51,183 bases of DNA from Pleurocapsa sp. CCALA 161. Lineage in GTDB: Bacteria; Cyanobacteriota; Cyanobacteriia; Cyanobacteriales; Xenococcaceae. Location of the stretch: NCBI RefSeq assembly GCF_003003995.1, contig NZ_PVWF01000017.1, positions 6,738 to 57,920 of the forward strand, in the 5' to 3' direction. Under the pieces are notes generated by a model. The model was given only the letters and a program-made list of their open reading frames with translations, ran no database searches and had not been told where the DNA came from. This document shows positions 28,979 through 38,352 of the stretch, piece after piece; positions within the stretch are counted from its first letter, which is position 1, and each line of letters starts with the position of its first letter. Both the position numbers and the translations under genes were made by a program.

Positions 28979-29455
28979 ATGCTTACCAAAATAGTAGATC
29001 TAACTCAGCTTTGTGTTGTCAAACAAGTTCAATATATCCTAGTAGAATTAGAGAAAGATCGGGATAATTTGATTCTTCAAGATTCTTATTACCAGCAGCA
29101 GCTAATTGAATATGTTTTATCTAACTTAAATCATCGATTTATGATGCTTGAATTGACCGAAATTCCTCAAGACCCTAGTGACGTATTTCCTCAATGTCCT
29201 ATAGATGAACAAATAGCAATAAGACAACTGTTACAAATGAAAATCTCTCAGATTGGGCGATACGTAGGCGATGGTAAACATGATTCCTTAGAAATGCAGT
29301 CGCAGAAGATGAAGAATACTTTCACCAGCAAGAATGATTCACGACAGCGTAAACGCGAAGTTCAATGCGAAGAGGATATTAGACCCTGTTTGATACAGCC
29401 CCTTCGGGGCAAGCGCGCTTCGCGCTTGGGGCGCAAGCCCCGTGTTAATAGCTAA
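28979..29455 (+). CDS. hypothetical protein, C-terminus encoded by a repeat
   Basis: It has 158 residues and is unrecognised. The N-terminal 90 residues are amphipathic and acidic (VQYILVELEKDRDNLILQD, YVLSNLNHRFMMLE) and look like a real folded domain. The last 25 residues (LIQPLRGKRASRLGRKPRV) are basic and encoded by three tandem hairpins at 29398-29441, so a repeat inserted into the 3' end and supplied the stop. Probable partner of the DUF1830 gene. Confidence 0.6.
   Translation: MLTKIVDLTQLCVVKQVQYILVELEKDRDNLILQDSYYQQQLIEYVLSNLNHRFMMLELTEIPQDPSDVFPQCPIDEQIAIRQLLQMKISQIGRYVGDGKHDSLEMQSQKMKNTFTSKNDSRQRKREVQCEEDIRPCLIQPLRGKRASRLGRKPRVNS
29398..29441. repeat. three tandem perfect hairpins
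   Basis: GCCCCTTCGGGGC (29398-29410) can close as a cTTCGg tetraloop; AAGCGCGCTTCGCGCTT (29411-29427) is a 7-bp stem; GGGGCGCAAGCCCC (29428-29441) has a GCAA loop of the GNRA type. They abut without spacers, 85 bp before phosphoketolase. A mobile repeat family is likely; in RNA it would be very stable. Confidence 0.85.
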
Positions 29456-29525
29456 TAGCTGGGGCGAAGCACTGTATTTTTGCCTTGACAACTAATTCCC
29501 AACTGCAAAACTTAACACTACTATT

Positions 29526-31940
29526 ATGACTGTAACTCAACCTGAAATTACAAAGCTCCAAGAATCTCTAACTAAAGAAGAGATACGCCTGATAAATGCC
29601 TATTGGCGAGCAGCAAACTATCTTTCTGTGGGACAGATATATTTATATGACAATCCCCTACTTAAAGAACCTTTAAAGCTCGAACACATCAAACCCAGAC
29701 TGCTGGGGCATTGGGGAACAACTCCAGGTCTAAACTTCATTTACGTTCACCTCAATCGTTTAATTAAAAATCACGACCTCAACGCGATCTATGTTACTGG
29801 TCCTGGTCATGGCGGACCCGCATTGGTTGCCAATACCTACCTAGAGGGAACTTATAGCGAATTTTATCCCAATATTTCACAAGATGCTGAGGGTATGAAA
29901 CAACTGTTTAAACAGTTTTCTTTCCCTGGCGGAATTCCCAGTCACGTTGCTCCCGAAACTCCTGGCTCGATTAATGAAGGAGGAGAACTCGGTTACTCCC
30001 TCTCTCATGCCTATGGAGCAGCTTTTGATAACCCCGATTTGCTGGTTGCTTGTGTCGTAGGGGATGGCGAGGCAGAAACAGGAGCTTTAGCTACTGCTTG
30101 GCACTCAAATAAGTTTCTCAACCCCATTACCGATGGTGTTGTTTTGCCAATTCTGCATTTAAATGGCTACAAAATTGCCAATCCTGCGGTATTAGCTCGC
30201 ATTCCCCACGAGCAGTTAAAAAGCTTGTTTATCGGTTATGGCTACAAGCCTTACTTTGTCGATGTCCAGGGTTCTGACCCCGAAACCATGCACTCTGTAA
30301 TGGCTCAGACTTTAGAGACAGTTATCGCCGAGATTAAAGAAATCCAGCACGATGCTCGTCATAATAATAGTACCGAGATTCCCCAATGGCCGATGATAAT
30401 TCTGCGGAGTCCCAAAGGCTGGACGGGACCAAAAGAAGTTGATGGTAAGAAAACCGAGGGATTTTGGCGATCGCACCAAGTTCCTTTATCTGGGATGGCA
30501 ACTAACCCCGAACACCTAAAACAGCTTGAAGCCTGGATGAGGAGTTACAAACCCGAAGAACTCTTTGACGAAAACGGGAAACTAATTCCCGAACTAGCAG
30601 CATTAGCTCCCCAAGGCGATCGCCGTATGGGTGCAAACCCTCACGCTAATGGCGGTATTTTACTCAGAGATTTGAAAATGCCTGATTTTAGAGATTATGC
30701 CGTCGATGTTCCCCAGCCTGGTAACGTTTATGCCGAAGCAACTCGAACGATGGGGCAGTTTTTGCGGGATGTGATGAAGTACAATCGGGATAAATTTAGG
30801 GTAGTAGGGCCAGATGAAACCGCTTCCAATCGTCTTAATGCCCTGTTTGAAGTAACCGATCGCACTTGGATGGCGCAAACTTTACCTGAAGATAGTGATG
30901 GTGGTAACTTAGCCGAGGACGGTCGGGTGATGGAAGTCTTGAGCGAAAACACTTGTCAGGGTTGGCTTGAAGGATATTTACTCACGGGTCGTCATGGCTT
31001 TTTCTCCTGCTACGAAGCGTTTATCCACATCATCGATTCGATGTTCAATCAACACGCTAAGTGGCTCAAAACGACCCGCGAAATTCCCTGGCGCAGGCCA
31101 ATCGCTTCTCTTAACTACTTATTGACTTCCCACGTCTGGCGACAGGATCATAATGGTTTTTCTCACCAAGACCCAGGCTTTATCGATCACGTCATGAATA
31201 AAAAGGCGGATATCATTCGCGTTTATCTACCCCCCGATGCTAATACCCTGTTATCTGTAACCGATCACTGTTTGCGAAGCCGTGATTATGTCAACGTCAT
31301 TGTGGCGGGAAAACAGCCCCAATTGCAGTATTTGAATATGGATGAGGCGATTAGGCACTGCACTAAAGGAATCGGTATTTGGGAATGGGCGAGTAACGAT
31401 CGCGGTGTTGAGCCAGATGTCGTCATGGCTTGTGCTGGGGATGTCCCGACCTTAGAAACTCTAGCAGCAGTTGCGCTACTGCGCCAATATTTTCCCGAAT
31501 TGAAAGTGCGGGTAATCAACATTGTCAATCTGATGAAGCTTCAGTCCGCCAGCGAACATCCTCACGGTTTATCGGACAAAGATTTTGATACCCTCTTTAC
31601 TACTAATAAACCAATTATTTTTGCCTATCACGGCTACCCTTGGTTGATTCACCGTTTAACTTATCGACGAACGAACCACAATAATCTTCACGTGCGGGGA
31701 TATAAAGAAGAGGGAACTACAACCACTCCTTTCGATATGGTGGTTCTCAACGATCTCGATCGCTTTGACCTAGTGGCGGATGTTATCGACCGAGTACCAA
31801 AACTAGGGGCTGCTGCTGCTTATGCCAAAGAAATTATCCGCAACAAACTACTAGAACATAAGCAATATATCAGGAAATACGGTGAGGATTTGCCAGAGGT
31901 GCGCGACTGGAAGTGGCCTTATTCCAACATTGAACATTGA
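29526..31940 (+). CDS. xfp: phosphoketolase
   Basis: It splits xylulose 5-phosphate and/or fructose 6-phosphate with phosphate to acetyl phosphate plus an aldose phosphate, using ThDP. It has 804 residues, the normal length, with [10 protein letters not shown]-like [34 protein letters not shown], the ThDP motif [19 protein letters not shown], and conserved C-terminal domain. It gives cyanobacteria a carbon-saving route to acetyl units and is linked to dark or low-oxygen metabolism. No acetate kinase is adjacent; a lactate permease is 1.2 kb downstream. The stop lies in ACATTGAACATTGA, which matches the heptamer repeats near 47740. Confidence 0.96.
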   Translation: MTVTQPEITKLQESLTKEEIRLINAYWRAANYLSVGQIYLYDNPLLKEPLKLEHIKPRLLGHWGTTPGLNFIYVHLNRLIKNHDLNAIYVTGPGHGGPALVANTYLEGTYSEFYPNISQDAEGMKQLFKQFSFPGGIPSHVAPETPGSINEGGELGYSLSHAYGAAFDNPDLLVACVVGDGEAETGALATAWHSNKFLNPITDGVVLPILHLNGYKIANPAVLARIPHEQLKSLFIGYGYKPYFVDVQGSDPETMHSVMAQTLETVIAEIKEIQHDARHNNSTEIPQWPMIILRSPKGWTGPKEVDGKKTEGFWRSHQVPLSGMATNPEHLKQLEAWMRSYKPEELFDENGKLIPELAALAPQGDRRMGANPHANGGILLRDLKMPDFRDYAVDVPQPGNVYAEATRTMGQFLRDVMKYNRDKFRVVGPDETASNRLNALFEVTDRTWMAQTLPEDSDGGNLAEDGRVMEVLSENTCQGWLEGYLLTGRHGFFSCYEAFIHIIDSMFNQHAKWLKTTREIPWRRPIASLNYLLTSHVWRQDHNGFSHQDPGFIDHVMNKKADIIRVYLPPDANTLLSVTDHCLRSRDYVNVIVAGKQPQLQYLNMDEAIRHCTKGIGIWEWASNDRGVEPDVVMACAGDVPTLETLAAVALLRQYFPELKVRVINIVNLMKLQSASEHPHGLSDKDFDTLFTTNKPIIFAYHGYPWLIHRLTYRRTNHNNLHVRGYKEEGTTTTPFDMVVLNDLDRFDLVADVIDRVPKLGAAAAYAKEIIRNKLLEHKQYIRKYGEDLPEVRDWKWPYSNIEH

Positions 31941-32420
31941 CGCGCGATCCCGCGTCGACGACAGGACTTACCCATGATAATTTTTGCCTTGCTTTTAAAA
32001 CGCTTTAAGCCGTTAGGTTAGAGCGACGATCCGCGCCGTCTCCGTCGTCTTATATGCGGAGCGGTATACCATATCCGAAGGTGTATCCTTTAGGACAAGA
32101 ATACAATGTGCTAAAGCATTTGCGAAGCTTATCCTTTAGGACGACGGAGTAATCTGTGACTCCTCTATTTACTTGACCTGAGTTCGGGATTAGCTCAAAT
32201 CCTTATTTTGAAGGTATTTAAAAAATACTATTTTCCGTTCTTCTTTCATAGTAGAGTTGCATCCAAACTATCTCAAAAGCTAGAGCTTAGAGCTTACAGC
32301 TTACAGCTATCTCCACCAATTAATCTGCTTAACCCGAACTCAGGTTACTTGGTTATTGACACACTAACCTTATCAAAATATACACTGTTACCAATTGAAA
32401 TTCTGTAGTTTTTAATACAA
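31941..32420. repeat. repeat-bearing spacer after phosphoketolase
   Basis: It is 480 bp with no convincing gene. 32072-32086 and 32110-32142 repeat blocks of the trpB-trpD spacer exactly. At 32284-32311 there are four imperfect heptamers (AGCTTAG, AGCTTAC, AGCTTAC, AGCTATC), a short tandem repeat of the cyanobacterial STRR kind. A 66-codon frame at 32208-32408 runs across the heptamers and looks spurious. Confidence 0.7.
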
Positions 32421-33056
32421 ATGAACACTCAAGTAGTTAAACTCAATTCTTCTTTAATCCCCGAAATTAAAAGTCGCCTCAAAGCAGGGGAAGTCATCAT
32501 TCTTCCGACAGATACCGTTTATGCATTGGTCGCTAATGGCAACGATACAGAGGCTGTTACTCGACTCAGACAAATTAAAAACTTTTCTTCTCCCCAACCT
32601 CTAGGCATATTTACCTGCAAAGAAAAGGCAGAGCAAGTGGTGGAAGTCGATCGACCAGCTTTACAAATGATGGATCATTTTCCCTATCCCGTGACGATGA
32701 TTATGCGAGCAAAATCTACTGTATCCAAGGCGGTAACCAACGGATTTAAGAATGTTTTTGTCACCTGTCCAGATAAATTCATTTACGATCTCATCATGGA
32801 AATACCTTTTCCCATGGTGGCAACTTCTGCTGCTTTTGCAGGCATTCAAGCAACCAATGCCAAGCTAGCGGTCAAATTTTTTGGTGATAAAGTCGATCTA
32901 ATTGTCGATGGTGGTGAGAGTAAACACGGCAGAAGTGGCACTTTAGTGGATTTTACCGTGGAAGTGCCAACTATTATGACCTATGGCACAGTTTCCGTAG
33001 ACGACCTCAGACCTTTACTTTCTCAGATCGTTCTTCCTTCCCACATGATGAAATAA
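32421..33056 (+). CDS. divergent YrdC/Sua5-like protein
   Basis: It has 211 residues with the YrdC double-stranded-RNA-binding fold: LPTDTVYALVANGNDTEAV, FPYPVTMIM, VATSAAFAGIQ, SGTLVDFT. True Sua5/YrdC makes threonylcarbamoyl-AMP for tRNA t6A. Here the usual basic KxR pair after IK is replaced (IKNFSSPQP) and the SAN-SG phrase is SAAFAG, so substrate handling has probably changed. It is 49 bp before the lactate permease, likely co-transcribed. More probably a specialised paralogue than the housekeeping enzyme. Confidence 0.8.
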   Translation: MNTQVVKLNSSLIPEIKSRLKAGEVIILPTDTVYALVANGNDTEAVTRLRQIKNFSSPQPLGIFTCKEKAEQVVEVDRPALQMMDHFPYPVTMIMRAKSTVSKAVTNGFKNVFVTCPDKFIYDLIMEIPFPMVATSAAFAGIQATNAKLAVKFFGDKVDLIVDGGESKHGRSGTLVDFTVEVPTIMTYGTVSVDDLRPLLSQIVLPSHMMK

Positions 33057-33105
33057 TAATTTGCGAGAAGTGTCAATGTAATATTATAAGTGGCGTGCAT
33101 TAAAA

Positions 33106-34770
33106 ATGGAACTTGTAGTTTATGGTTTACTAGCTTTAGCTCCAATTATAACCGTGTTTCTATTGCTAGTAATTGCTAGACGCTCGGCAAAACAGGCTAT
33201 GCCGATAGCCTACCTGGTTACATCGGCGATCGCCCTATTTATTTGGCAAGTCCCTTTAGCTGTTATAACGGCTTCTACTATTCAGGGGTTAGTTATGGCA
33301 GCAGAGATTCTCTACATCATTTTTGGCGCGATTTTACTGTTGAATATTTTAAGAGAATCAGGAGCGATCGCCACTATTCGACGCGGACTATTAGCGATTT
33401 CTCCCGACAGGCGTATTCAGGCAATAATTATCGTTTGGTTATTTGGCAGCTTTTTAGAGGGTGCATCGGGCTTTGGTACTCCTGCTGCTGTCTGTAGCCC
33501 TTTATTAGTAGCGTTGGGTTTTCCAGCCTTAGCTGCTGTCACCATTGCCTTGATTGCCAACAGTACCGCCGTTGTGTTTGGGGCGGTAGGTATTCCCGTC
33601 TTGTTAGGAATTAATACTGGTTTAGAAGGAGCAAGTATAGTCAATAACTACATTACCGAACAGGGTTTTACCTACGTCGAATATTTTAAGTTAATCGTAA
33701 TTAGAATCGGGGTTTTAAATAGCATCATTGGTACTCTAATTCCATTGTTCATGGTCAGTTGCCTTACTCGCTATTATGGTGAGCGCAAAACTTGGCGAGA
33801 AGGATTAGCTGTAGGCTGGTTTGCCTTATTTGCAGGATTAGCTTTTACTGTTCCTTCAACTTTGACGGCAATCTTTTTGGGCGCAGAATTTCCTTCATTA
33901 ATCGGTGGATTAGTCGGTTTAGCGATTGTTATTCCAGCAGCCCAAAAAAGGTTTTTGACTCCAAAACAAGTTTGGGATTTTCCCCCAAGAGAAACTTGGT
34001 CGGATGGATGGTCGGGCAGCTTAACCGCAGCGATCGATAATGAAGCGCGATCGGATCTCAGTTTACTAAATGCCTGGACTCCGTATGTCTTAGTAGGCTT
34101 GTTTTTGATGCTCTCCAGACTGCCTTTTTTACCGTTTCAGGGGTTGCTTCAAGCACTCAAGTTCAGCTTACCTAGTTTATTTGGAACAGAAATAGGCATT
34201 AACTCCCAACCTCTTTATCTCCCAGGAACAATTTTTATCTTAGTGGCAATTCTGACTTATTTCCTGCACCGCATGAAGAGAAAAGCAACGATCCGAGCAA
34301 CAGTTAATGCAGTTTCCACTTTAACAGGAACAGCCCTGGTTCTGGCTGCTGCCGTACCGATGGCGAGAGTATTTATTAACTCTGGCTTCAATGAATCCAG
34401 TCTTGCCAGTATGCCCGTAACCTTAGCAGATGGTGTTGCTAGTTTAGCTGGTTCTAGCTACTTGTTTTTTGCTCCTACTATTGGCGCGACGGGTTCTTTT
34501 ATTGCTGGTAGTGCCACCGTCAGCAACATGATGTTTTCCCTATTCCAATTTGGAGTAGCTACCAAAATTGGTGCTTCAGGGATGGTAGTCATTGCTCTAC
34601 AAGCTATTGGTGCTGCTGCGGGTAACATGATTTGCGTGTCTAATGTGGTTGCTGCCTCGGCTACTGTGGGCTTAAGCGGTTGTGAAGGATTGCTAATTCG
34701 TAGGGTATTATTACCCCTGACTTATTATCTTATGGTCGCAGGTATTTTAGGCGCGATCGCTTTAATATAA
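33106..34770 (+). CDS. lctP: L-lactate permease family transporter
   Basis: It has 554 residues with about 13 membrane helices. The family phrases are [31 protein letters not shown] and the C-terminal [20 protein letters not shown]. Known members carry L-lactate, D-lactate or glycolate with protons. In a cyanobacterium with phosphoketolase nearby, export or uptake of lactate or glycolate are both possible. It ends 80 bp before a small hypothetical gene. Confidence 0.92.
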   Translation: MELVVYGLLALAPIITVFLLLVIARRSAKQAMPIAYLVTSAIALFIWQVPLAVITASTIQGLVMAAEILYIIFGAILLLNILRESGAIATIRRGLLAISPDRRIQAIIIVWLFGSFLEGASGFGTPAAVCSPLLVALGFPALAAVTIALIANSTAVVFGAVGIPVLLGINTGLEGASIVNNYITEQGFTYVEYFKLIVIRIGVLNSIIGTLIPLFMVSCLTRYYGERKTWREGLAVGWFALFAGLAFTVPSTLTAIFLGAEFPSLIGGLVGLAIVIPAAQKRFLTPKQVWDFPPRETWSDGWSGSLTAAIDNEARSDLSLLNAWTPYVLVGLFLMLSRLPFLPFQGLLQALKFSLPSLFGTEIGINSQPLYLPGTIFILVAILTYFLHRMKRKATIRATVNAVSTLTGTALVLAAAVPMARVFINSGFNESSLASMPVTLADGVASLAGSSYLFFAPTIGATGSFIAGSATVSNMMFSLFQFGVATKIGASGMVVIALQAIGAAAGNMICVSNVVAASATVGLSGCEGLLIRRVLLPLTYYLMVAGILGAIALI

Positions 34771-34886
34771 CTGAGTTAAGTTATAAAACGTTAACTTGAC
34801 TTAAATACAAATAATTTTGTAAATTTAAATACAGAAAGCATTTTTAATTTATGCATCTACGTGCTTTAAAACGAGCGGAAAAAATT

Positions 34887-35150
34887 ATGACGATACAAAA
34901 ACCTAGTGAGCCAAAATCCACAGTGCAATGGTGTTCGATTCCTCTCAATCGGACTCCAGAAAAAACAGCTATGCCCCAACCCAAACCAGATACTTGGGTG
35001 CAACTGTTAGAACCAGAATCATTTAGTTCTCTTTGTCATGATGAGGCTTTGCTGCTTTGTCAAATATCAAACTGGGAGTGGGCTGCTTGGATTCCCAGCC
35101 ACGGTGAAGCCGTGATTAAGATCGAACAATTTTCTTTTCCTAGCAAATAA
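34887..35150 (+). CDS. small hypothetical protein
   Basis: It has 87 residues from the ATG at 34887 (MTIQKPSEP); an upstream ATG at 34851 would add 12. Unrecognised. A Pro-rich first half is followed by WVQLLEPESFSSLCHDEAL, then QISNWEWAAWIPSHGEAVI, giving a compact Trp-rich C-terminal half. No signal peptide or membrane segment. A candidate terminator lies about 185 bp downstream. Confidence 0.55.
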   Translation: MTIQKPSEPKSTVQWCSIPLNRTPEKTAMPQPKPDTWVQLLEPESFSSLCHDEALLLCQISNWEWAAWIPSHGEAVIKIEQFSFPSK

Positions 35151-35334
35151 TAAATTTTGGCGACTGCAATTTGAGTAAACAATAGAAGGTAACGCCACGA
35201 TGTTTTAGTTCTCCCGACAATCAAAGTAGATCTGAACAAATTACCTGCTTTAAAACCAATCGGCTCAATTGCACTCTGTTGGCTTAATGGAAGATAATTA
35301 TGCAAACCCTTAAAATAGCAATATTTTTTTGTTT

Positions 35335-35370
35335 AAGGAGGTTTCTTAATTAGCTTGACCTCTTTTTTTT
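35335..35370 (+). terminator. candidate rho-independent terminator
   Basis: AAGGAGGT (35335-35342) pairs with ACCTCTTT (35358-35365) with one G-T pair and a 15-nt loop, running into eight T residues (35363-35370). The loop is long, which weakens the case. It would end plus-strand transcription before the DUF3124 gene. The rest of the spacer 35151-35439 shows nothing else. Confidence 0.5.
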
Positions 35371-35439
35371 GTACATTGTTGATCAGTTTTAGCGTCTTAC
35401 CTCCCTTTAAGATAAAGTAAGAACAATAATTTATAAAAA

Positions 35440-36057
35440 ATGAAGCTATCTTCACTGATTGATTGGCGATCGCGATTGGGTGCTTTATCCCTCACTCTGA
35501 GTCGAAAGTTATTTAAAGGAAAAGCCTTTGGGTATATAGGGGCGATCTCTATTATGCTATCACTCTTGACATCATGCACTCCATCAAAGTCACAGCGACC
35601 AAAAGTTGTCAGTAGTCAAGTTCAACCTCAAGAAGTAACTTTAGATGCGAATTTTCAGACAGTAATGGGTCAAACCATATATGTTCCTGTCTACTCGCAC
35701 ATCTATCATGGAGAGAAGAAAGATATTTTTAATCTAGCTGCTACTCTGAGTATTCGTAATACTGATTCGAGCGACCCGATGGTCATTACCTCAGTACGCT
35801 ACTATGACTCAAATGGTAAATTAGTTAAACAATATTTAGAACGCGCTATTCAACTTACTGCTCTTGCTTCTACAGATTTTGTTGTCAATAGAACTGACAT
35901 GAGTGGAGGTTCGGGTGCTAACTTTATTGTGGAGTGGGTAGCTCAAACAAAAGTTTCTCAGCCTATAGTTGAAGCTGTTATGATTGGTGCTGATTTACAG
36001 CAGGGAATTTCTTGGATGAGCCCTGGCAAGGTTGTTGAAAGTGGGGTTAGTAAATAA
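35440..36057 (+). CDS. DUF3124 lipoprotein
   Basis: It has 205 residues. A hydrophobic stretch ends in the lipobox LLTSC near residue 47, preceded by an unusually long basic N-region; an internal start may exist. The mature part holds DUF3124: GQTIYVPVYSHIYHG, TLSIRNTDSSDPMVI, ANFIVEWVA, PIVEAVMIGA. Function unknown; an exported, membrane-anchored protein is predicted. It converges with the rhodanese gene, 10 bp apart. Confidence 0.8.
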   Translation: MKLSSLIDWRSRLGALSLTLSRKLFKGKAFGYIGAISIMLSLLTSCTPSKSQRPKVVSSQVQPQEVTLDANFQTVMGQTIYVPVYSHIYHGEKKDIFNLAATLSIRNTDSSDPMVITSVRYYDSNGKLVKQYLERAIQLTALASTDFVVNRTDMSGGSGANFIVEWVAQTKVSQPIVEAVMIGADLQQGISWMSPGKVVESGVSK

Positions 36058-36067
36058 AGGTGTGATT

Positions 36068-36601
36068 TTACGAGTCGAGGTTTTCCCCTGCTGCTTTCCA
36101 GCCCTCTATACTTGGAGGAAAACCTCGAACATTATCGTACTCGAGCATTTGGAGAGCCATAACGCCCATTGCAGTTCGATAACCCGTCGCACAGTAGAGT
36201 ACGACAGGACGATCTTTAGGAATTTGGTCGAGGTTTTGAGTTATATCTCGTAAAGGAAGATTTATTGCTCCTTTAATATGACCGTGAGCATATTCTTTTG
36301 GTTGACGAATATCAACTAATAATGCTTGTTTCTCCTTGGTAAGAGTTTTAAGTGCATCTATCTTTTGGACAGTATAATAATCACTGGGAAGATCGCTCAG
36401 AAATTCCTGCACAGTTTTCGGAGCCAGATTTTTGCTAGCTAATTGCGCTACATAATTTTTAGGAGCTACTGTCTCTAACCCATCTGCGGTTTGAGAAGTA
36501 GTAACATCAGCCAAAGTAGAGTTAGTTCTTAAAAAAGTACCAAAATACAACCAGAACGCAATTAATAAGGTAGCTAAAATTTTTCTCATTTTTCTAAACA
36601 T
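36068..36601 (-). CDS. exported rhodanese-domain protein
   Basis: About 177 residues from the ATG at 36601. An N-terminal membrane segment or signal peptide (ILATLLIAFWLYFGTFL) leads to a single rhodanese domain from about residue 80: VDIRQPKEYAHGHIKGAINLP and active-site Cys in LYCATGYRTAM. It would move sulfane sulfur in the periplasm or thylakoid lumen. It is the last gene of a three-gene minus-strand operon with a deleted methyltransferase and a DUF4079 protein, under one direct-repeat box. Confidence 0.87.
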   Translation of the reverse strand: MFRKMRKILATLLIAFWLYFGTFLRTNSTLADVTTSQTADGLETVAPKNYVAQLASKNLAPKTVQEFLSDLPSDYYTVQKIDALKTLTKEKQALLVDIRQPKEYAHGHIKGAINLPLRDITQNLDQIPKDRPVVLYCATGYRTAMGVMALQMLEYDNVRGFPPSIEGWKAAGENLDS

Positions 36602-36635
36602 AAATATAGGCAAATTATTTCGATTAAGTCTTGCT

Positions 36636-37049
36636 TTAAAAACTTCGGTTATTGATTTTTTTCCTAACTATCCCTGCAATATGAGGACTGACAACGGGAA
36701 AAGCCAGTTTAAACTCATAGTAATTAACAGTTTCTAGCCCAATTTGTTGAAGAATTTCTCCCGTTTTGCGGTTGGGATGACAGTTATCAAACAAAGATTT
36801 CCAAACTGGTTCGACACCAATCCAGTAAATGTTATTGGGATAATAGACTAGACTAGCTCCCGCACCAGGATCAATTTCTAAAACTTTATGCTGTAAATTT
36901 CCCAAGAGTCCTTGTTTAAGTTCTCCTAAGCTTTCATACTTAGGGCAACCGATTAGCTTAATCTCGTAATCATCGGCAGCATTAGCTTTTCCCATGCCCC
37001 AAGCAAACAAACGTTTTTGAATAGTTGATAGATTTATGTGATTTTTCAA
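36636..37049 (-). pseudogene. methyltransferase with internal in-frame deletion
   Basis: It has 137 residues. The beginning (LQHKVLEIDPGAGASLVYYP, ending NNIYWIGVEP) is motif I of a METTL7-like class I methyltransferase. The end (VWKSLFDNCHPNRKTGEIL, VVSPHIAGIVRK) is the C-terminus of the same family. They are joined directly at EP-VW; roughly 80 residues carrying the rest of the SAM fold are missing. The frame is open throughout, so a short product may be made. The start codon is a TTG at 37049 or an internal ATG. Between DUF4079 and rhodanese genes. Confidence 0.7.
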
Positions 37050-37059
37050 GCTAAAAAAA

Positions 37060-37530
37060 TCACAAATTACTAATTAGCTTTTGTACGATCTGCACTCCTG
37101 TAATCGCCTGCCAGCTAAACAATGCCAAAAGTATCGCGTTGAGAGAAATATGACTATAACGAGCCAAGTCATTTCCCTTTTGCATATATGGGACTAGAGA
37201 AGCAGAGGTAGCAATCAGTCCTACCATACCCAAACCCACCAGTAAGTGAGGTCCAACAAACAGTTTACCGTTGTTGATGTAAGTTACTGCCATTCCGCCT
37301 AAAGCCCCTATCACCATAAAAGCCAATAAAATTGAACCGACTCGATGATGTCTGTTGCTAAAATTTTGCTTAACTAACTCTTTGCGGAGTTCTTTGGGAG
37401 CATTGCGAGTACGGCGAATCTGCCAACCAAGATATAGTGCATAAATAGCAGTAAAAAACAGAATCCACATCATAAGGGGATGAAAAAATTGCGACCAAGT
37501 TTTGATGTTTTCAGGAATCTCAAAGTTCAT
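37060..37530 (-). CDS. DUF4079 membrane protein
   Basis: It has 156 residues with four predicted membrane helices (MMWILFFTAIYALYLGW; VGSILLAFMVIGALGGMAV; LLVGLGMVGLIATSASLV; ISLNAILLALFSWQAITG). His residues sit in helices 1, 2 and 3 regions (FHPLMMW, RHHRVGS, GPHLLVG), suggesting a cytochrome-b-like haem protein; this is inference. First gene of the operon with the methyltransferase relic and rhodanese; a direct-repeat box is 92 bp upstream. Confidence 0.8.
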   Translation of the reverse strand: MNFEIPENIKTWSQFFHPLMMWILFFTAIYALYLGWQIRRTRNAPKELRKELVKQNFSNRHHRVGSILLAFMVIGALGGMAVTYINNGKLFVGPHLLVGLGMVGLIATSASLVPYMQKGNDLARYSHISLNAILLALFSWQAITGVQIVQKLISNL

Positions 37531-37621
37531 TGTGTTCTCCTCTATTAATTGATTTATGAAAATTTTTGATTATGGCAAGTTTGAGCAGATGCCAGAAATT
37601 AAACCAATAATATTGACTTGA

Positions 37622-37641
37622 TTTGAGGAAGTTGTGAGCTT
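37622..37641 (+). promoter_or_regulatory. TGAGGAA direct-repeat box, DUF4079-rhodanese operon
   Basis: TTTGAGGAAGTTGTGAGCTT, 15 of 20 positions to the commonest form. It starts 92 bp upstream of the DUF4079 start, on the opposite strand. The rest of spacer 37531-37792 holds no gene. Confidence 0.55.
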
Positions 37642-37792
37642 ATTTTTATTTTCCCTTGCAGGTAGAAAACCCCTACTATCGAGCTTCCATTAAGCCTTTT
37701 GTAATGTTGTAAACCTTGTTAAATCCAGCTTTAACAAGTCAATAACTTTTGGTTTGGATTCCGCAATAGATGCCATTGAAAACTCTTTTAAG

Positions 37793-38251
37793 TTAAACAG
37801 TTCTGCCTAAGTCGATTGTGGGCAAGTGATAGGCGTGTCCATGAAGGTCTTGACTGCGATCGGCAAAGCTGGCACTGGCGCGATCGCTTTCGGAGTTATG
37901 TCTGTGTTTACGATTGTAAATTTGAGACAGTTTGTTAACCAAGAAATTTTCGAGATAAGTAATCACGGCTAAATCTGGTTCAGTTTCTGAAGTTACGATG
38001 CTATCAATTCCGTGTTCCTCTAAACGATGTCTCAATCCGCATCCTATCCCTCCCGCAATCAAGGCTTGGATATTATTTAAAGCCTGGGGTATATGAGGAA
38101 CAGTATTCAGAAAAGATTCCTCTTTAGGTAACTGTAAAAGCTCTTTACTAAGAATTTCTTTGGAGTTTACTTCGTAAATCCAGAAGTTTTTACATCTCCC
38201 TGTATGACTTGTGATGTTGATTTGATTCTGACTGGCAACTGCAATTTTCAT
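37793..38251 (-). CDS. NifX/NifB-C (dinitrogenase cofactor-binding) domain protein
   Basis: It has 152 residues. The first 110 are the NifX-type fold: MKIAVASQNQINITSHTGRC, FWIYEVNSKEI, LIAGGIGCGLRHRLEEHGI. Such proteins bind Fe-S or Fe-Mo type clusters; the Cys in GIGCGL may be a ligand. The last 35 residues are a His/Ser-rich tail. No nif genes are in the window, so a general Fe-S or redox role is likelier than nitrogen fixation. It follows the D1-like peptide and petC on the same strand. Confidence 0.82.
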   Translation of the reverse strand: MKIAVASQNQINITSHTGRCKNFWIYEVNSKEILSKELLQLPKEESFLNTVPHIPQALNNIQALIAGGIGCGLRHRLEEHGIDSIVTSETEPDLAVITYLENFLVNKLSQIYNRKHRHNSESDRASASFADRSQDLHGHAYHLPTIDLGRTV

Positions 38252-38301
38252 GGTTTTTATCTCTACGTTTTTGATAATTAGCGCATAGCAATAGCGATCG
38301 C

Positions 38302-38330
38302 GCTATGAACAATGCTGCATTGTTCATAGC
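38302..38330. repeat. 13-bp perfect palindrome upstream of the NifX-like gene
   Basis: GCTATGAACAATG (38302-38314) and CATTGTTCATAGC (38318-38330) with a CTG centre. It overlaps on its left the palindromic run ATAGCGATCGCGCTAT. No T run on either side. It lies 51 bp upstream of the NifX-like start and 23 bp after the stop of the D1-like peptide: processing hairpin or operator. Confidence 0.75.
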
Positions 38331-38352
38331 TACTTACAGCAATTTAGGAAAA

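Noticed and set aside
32208-32408. 66-codon plus-strand frame before the YrdC-like gene
   Set aside because: It crosses a heptamer tandem repeat and ends just before the real gene; low-complexity translation.
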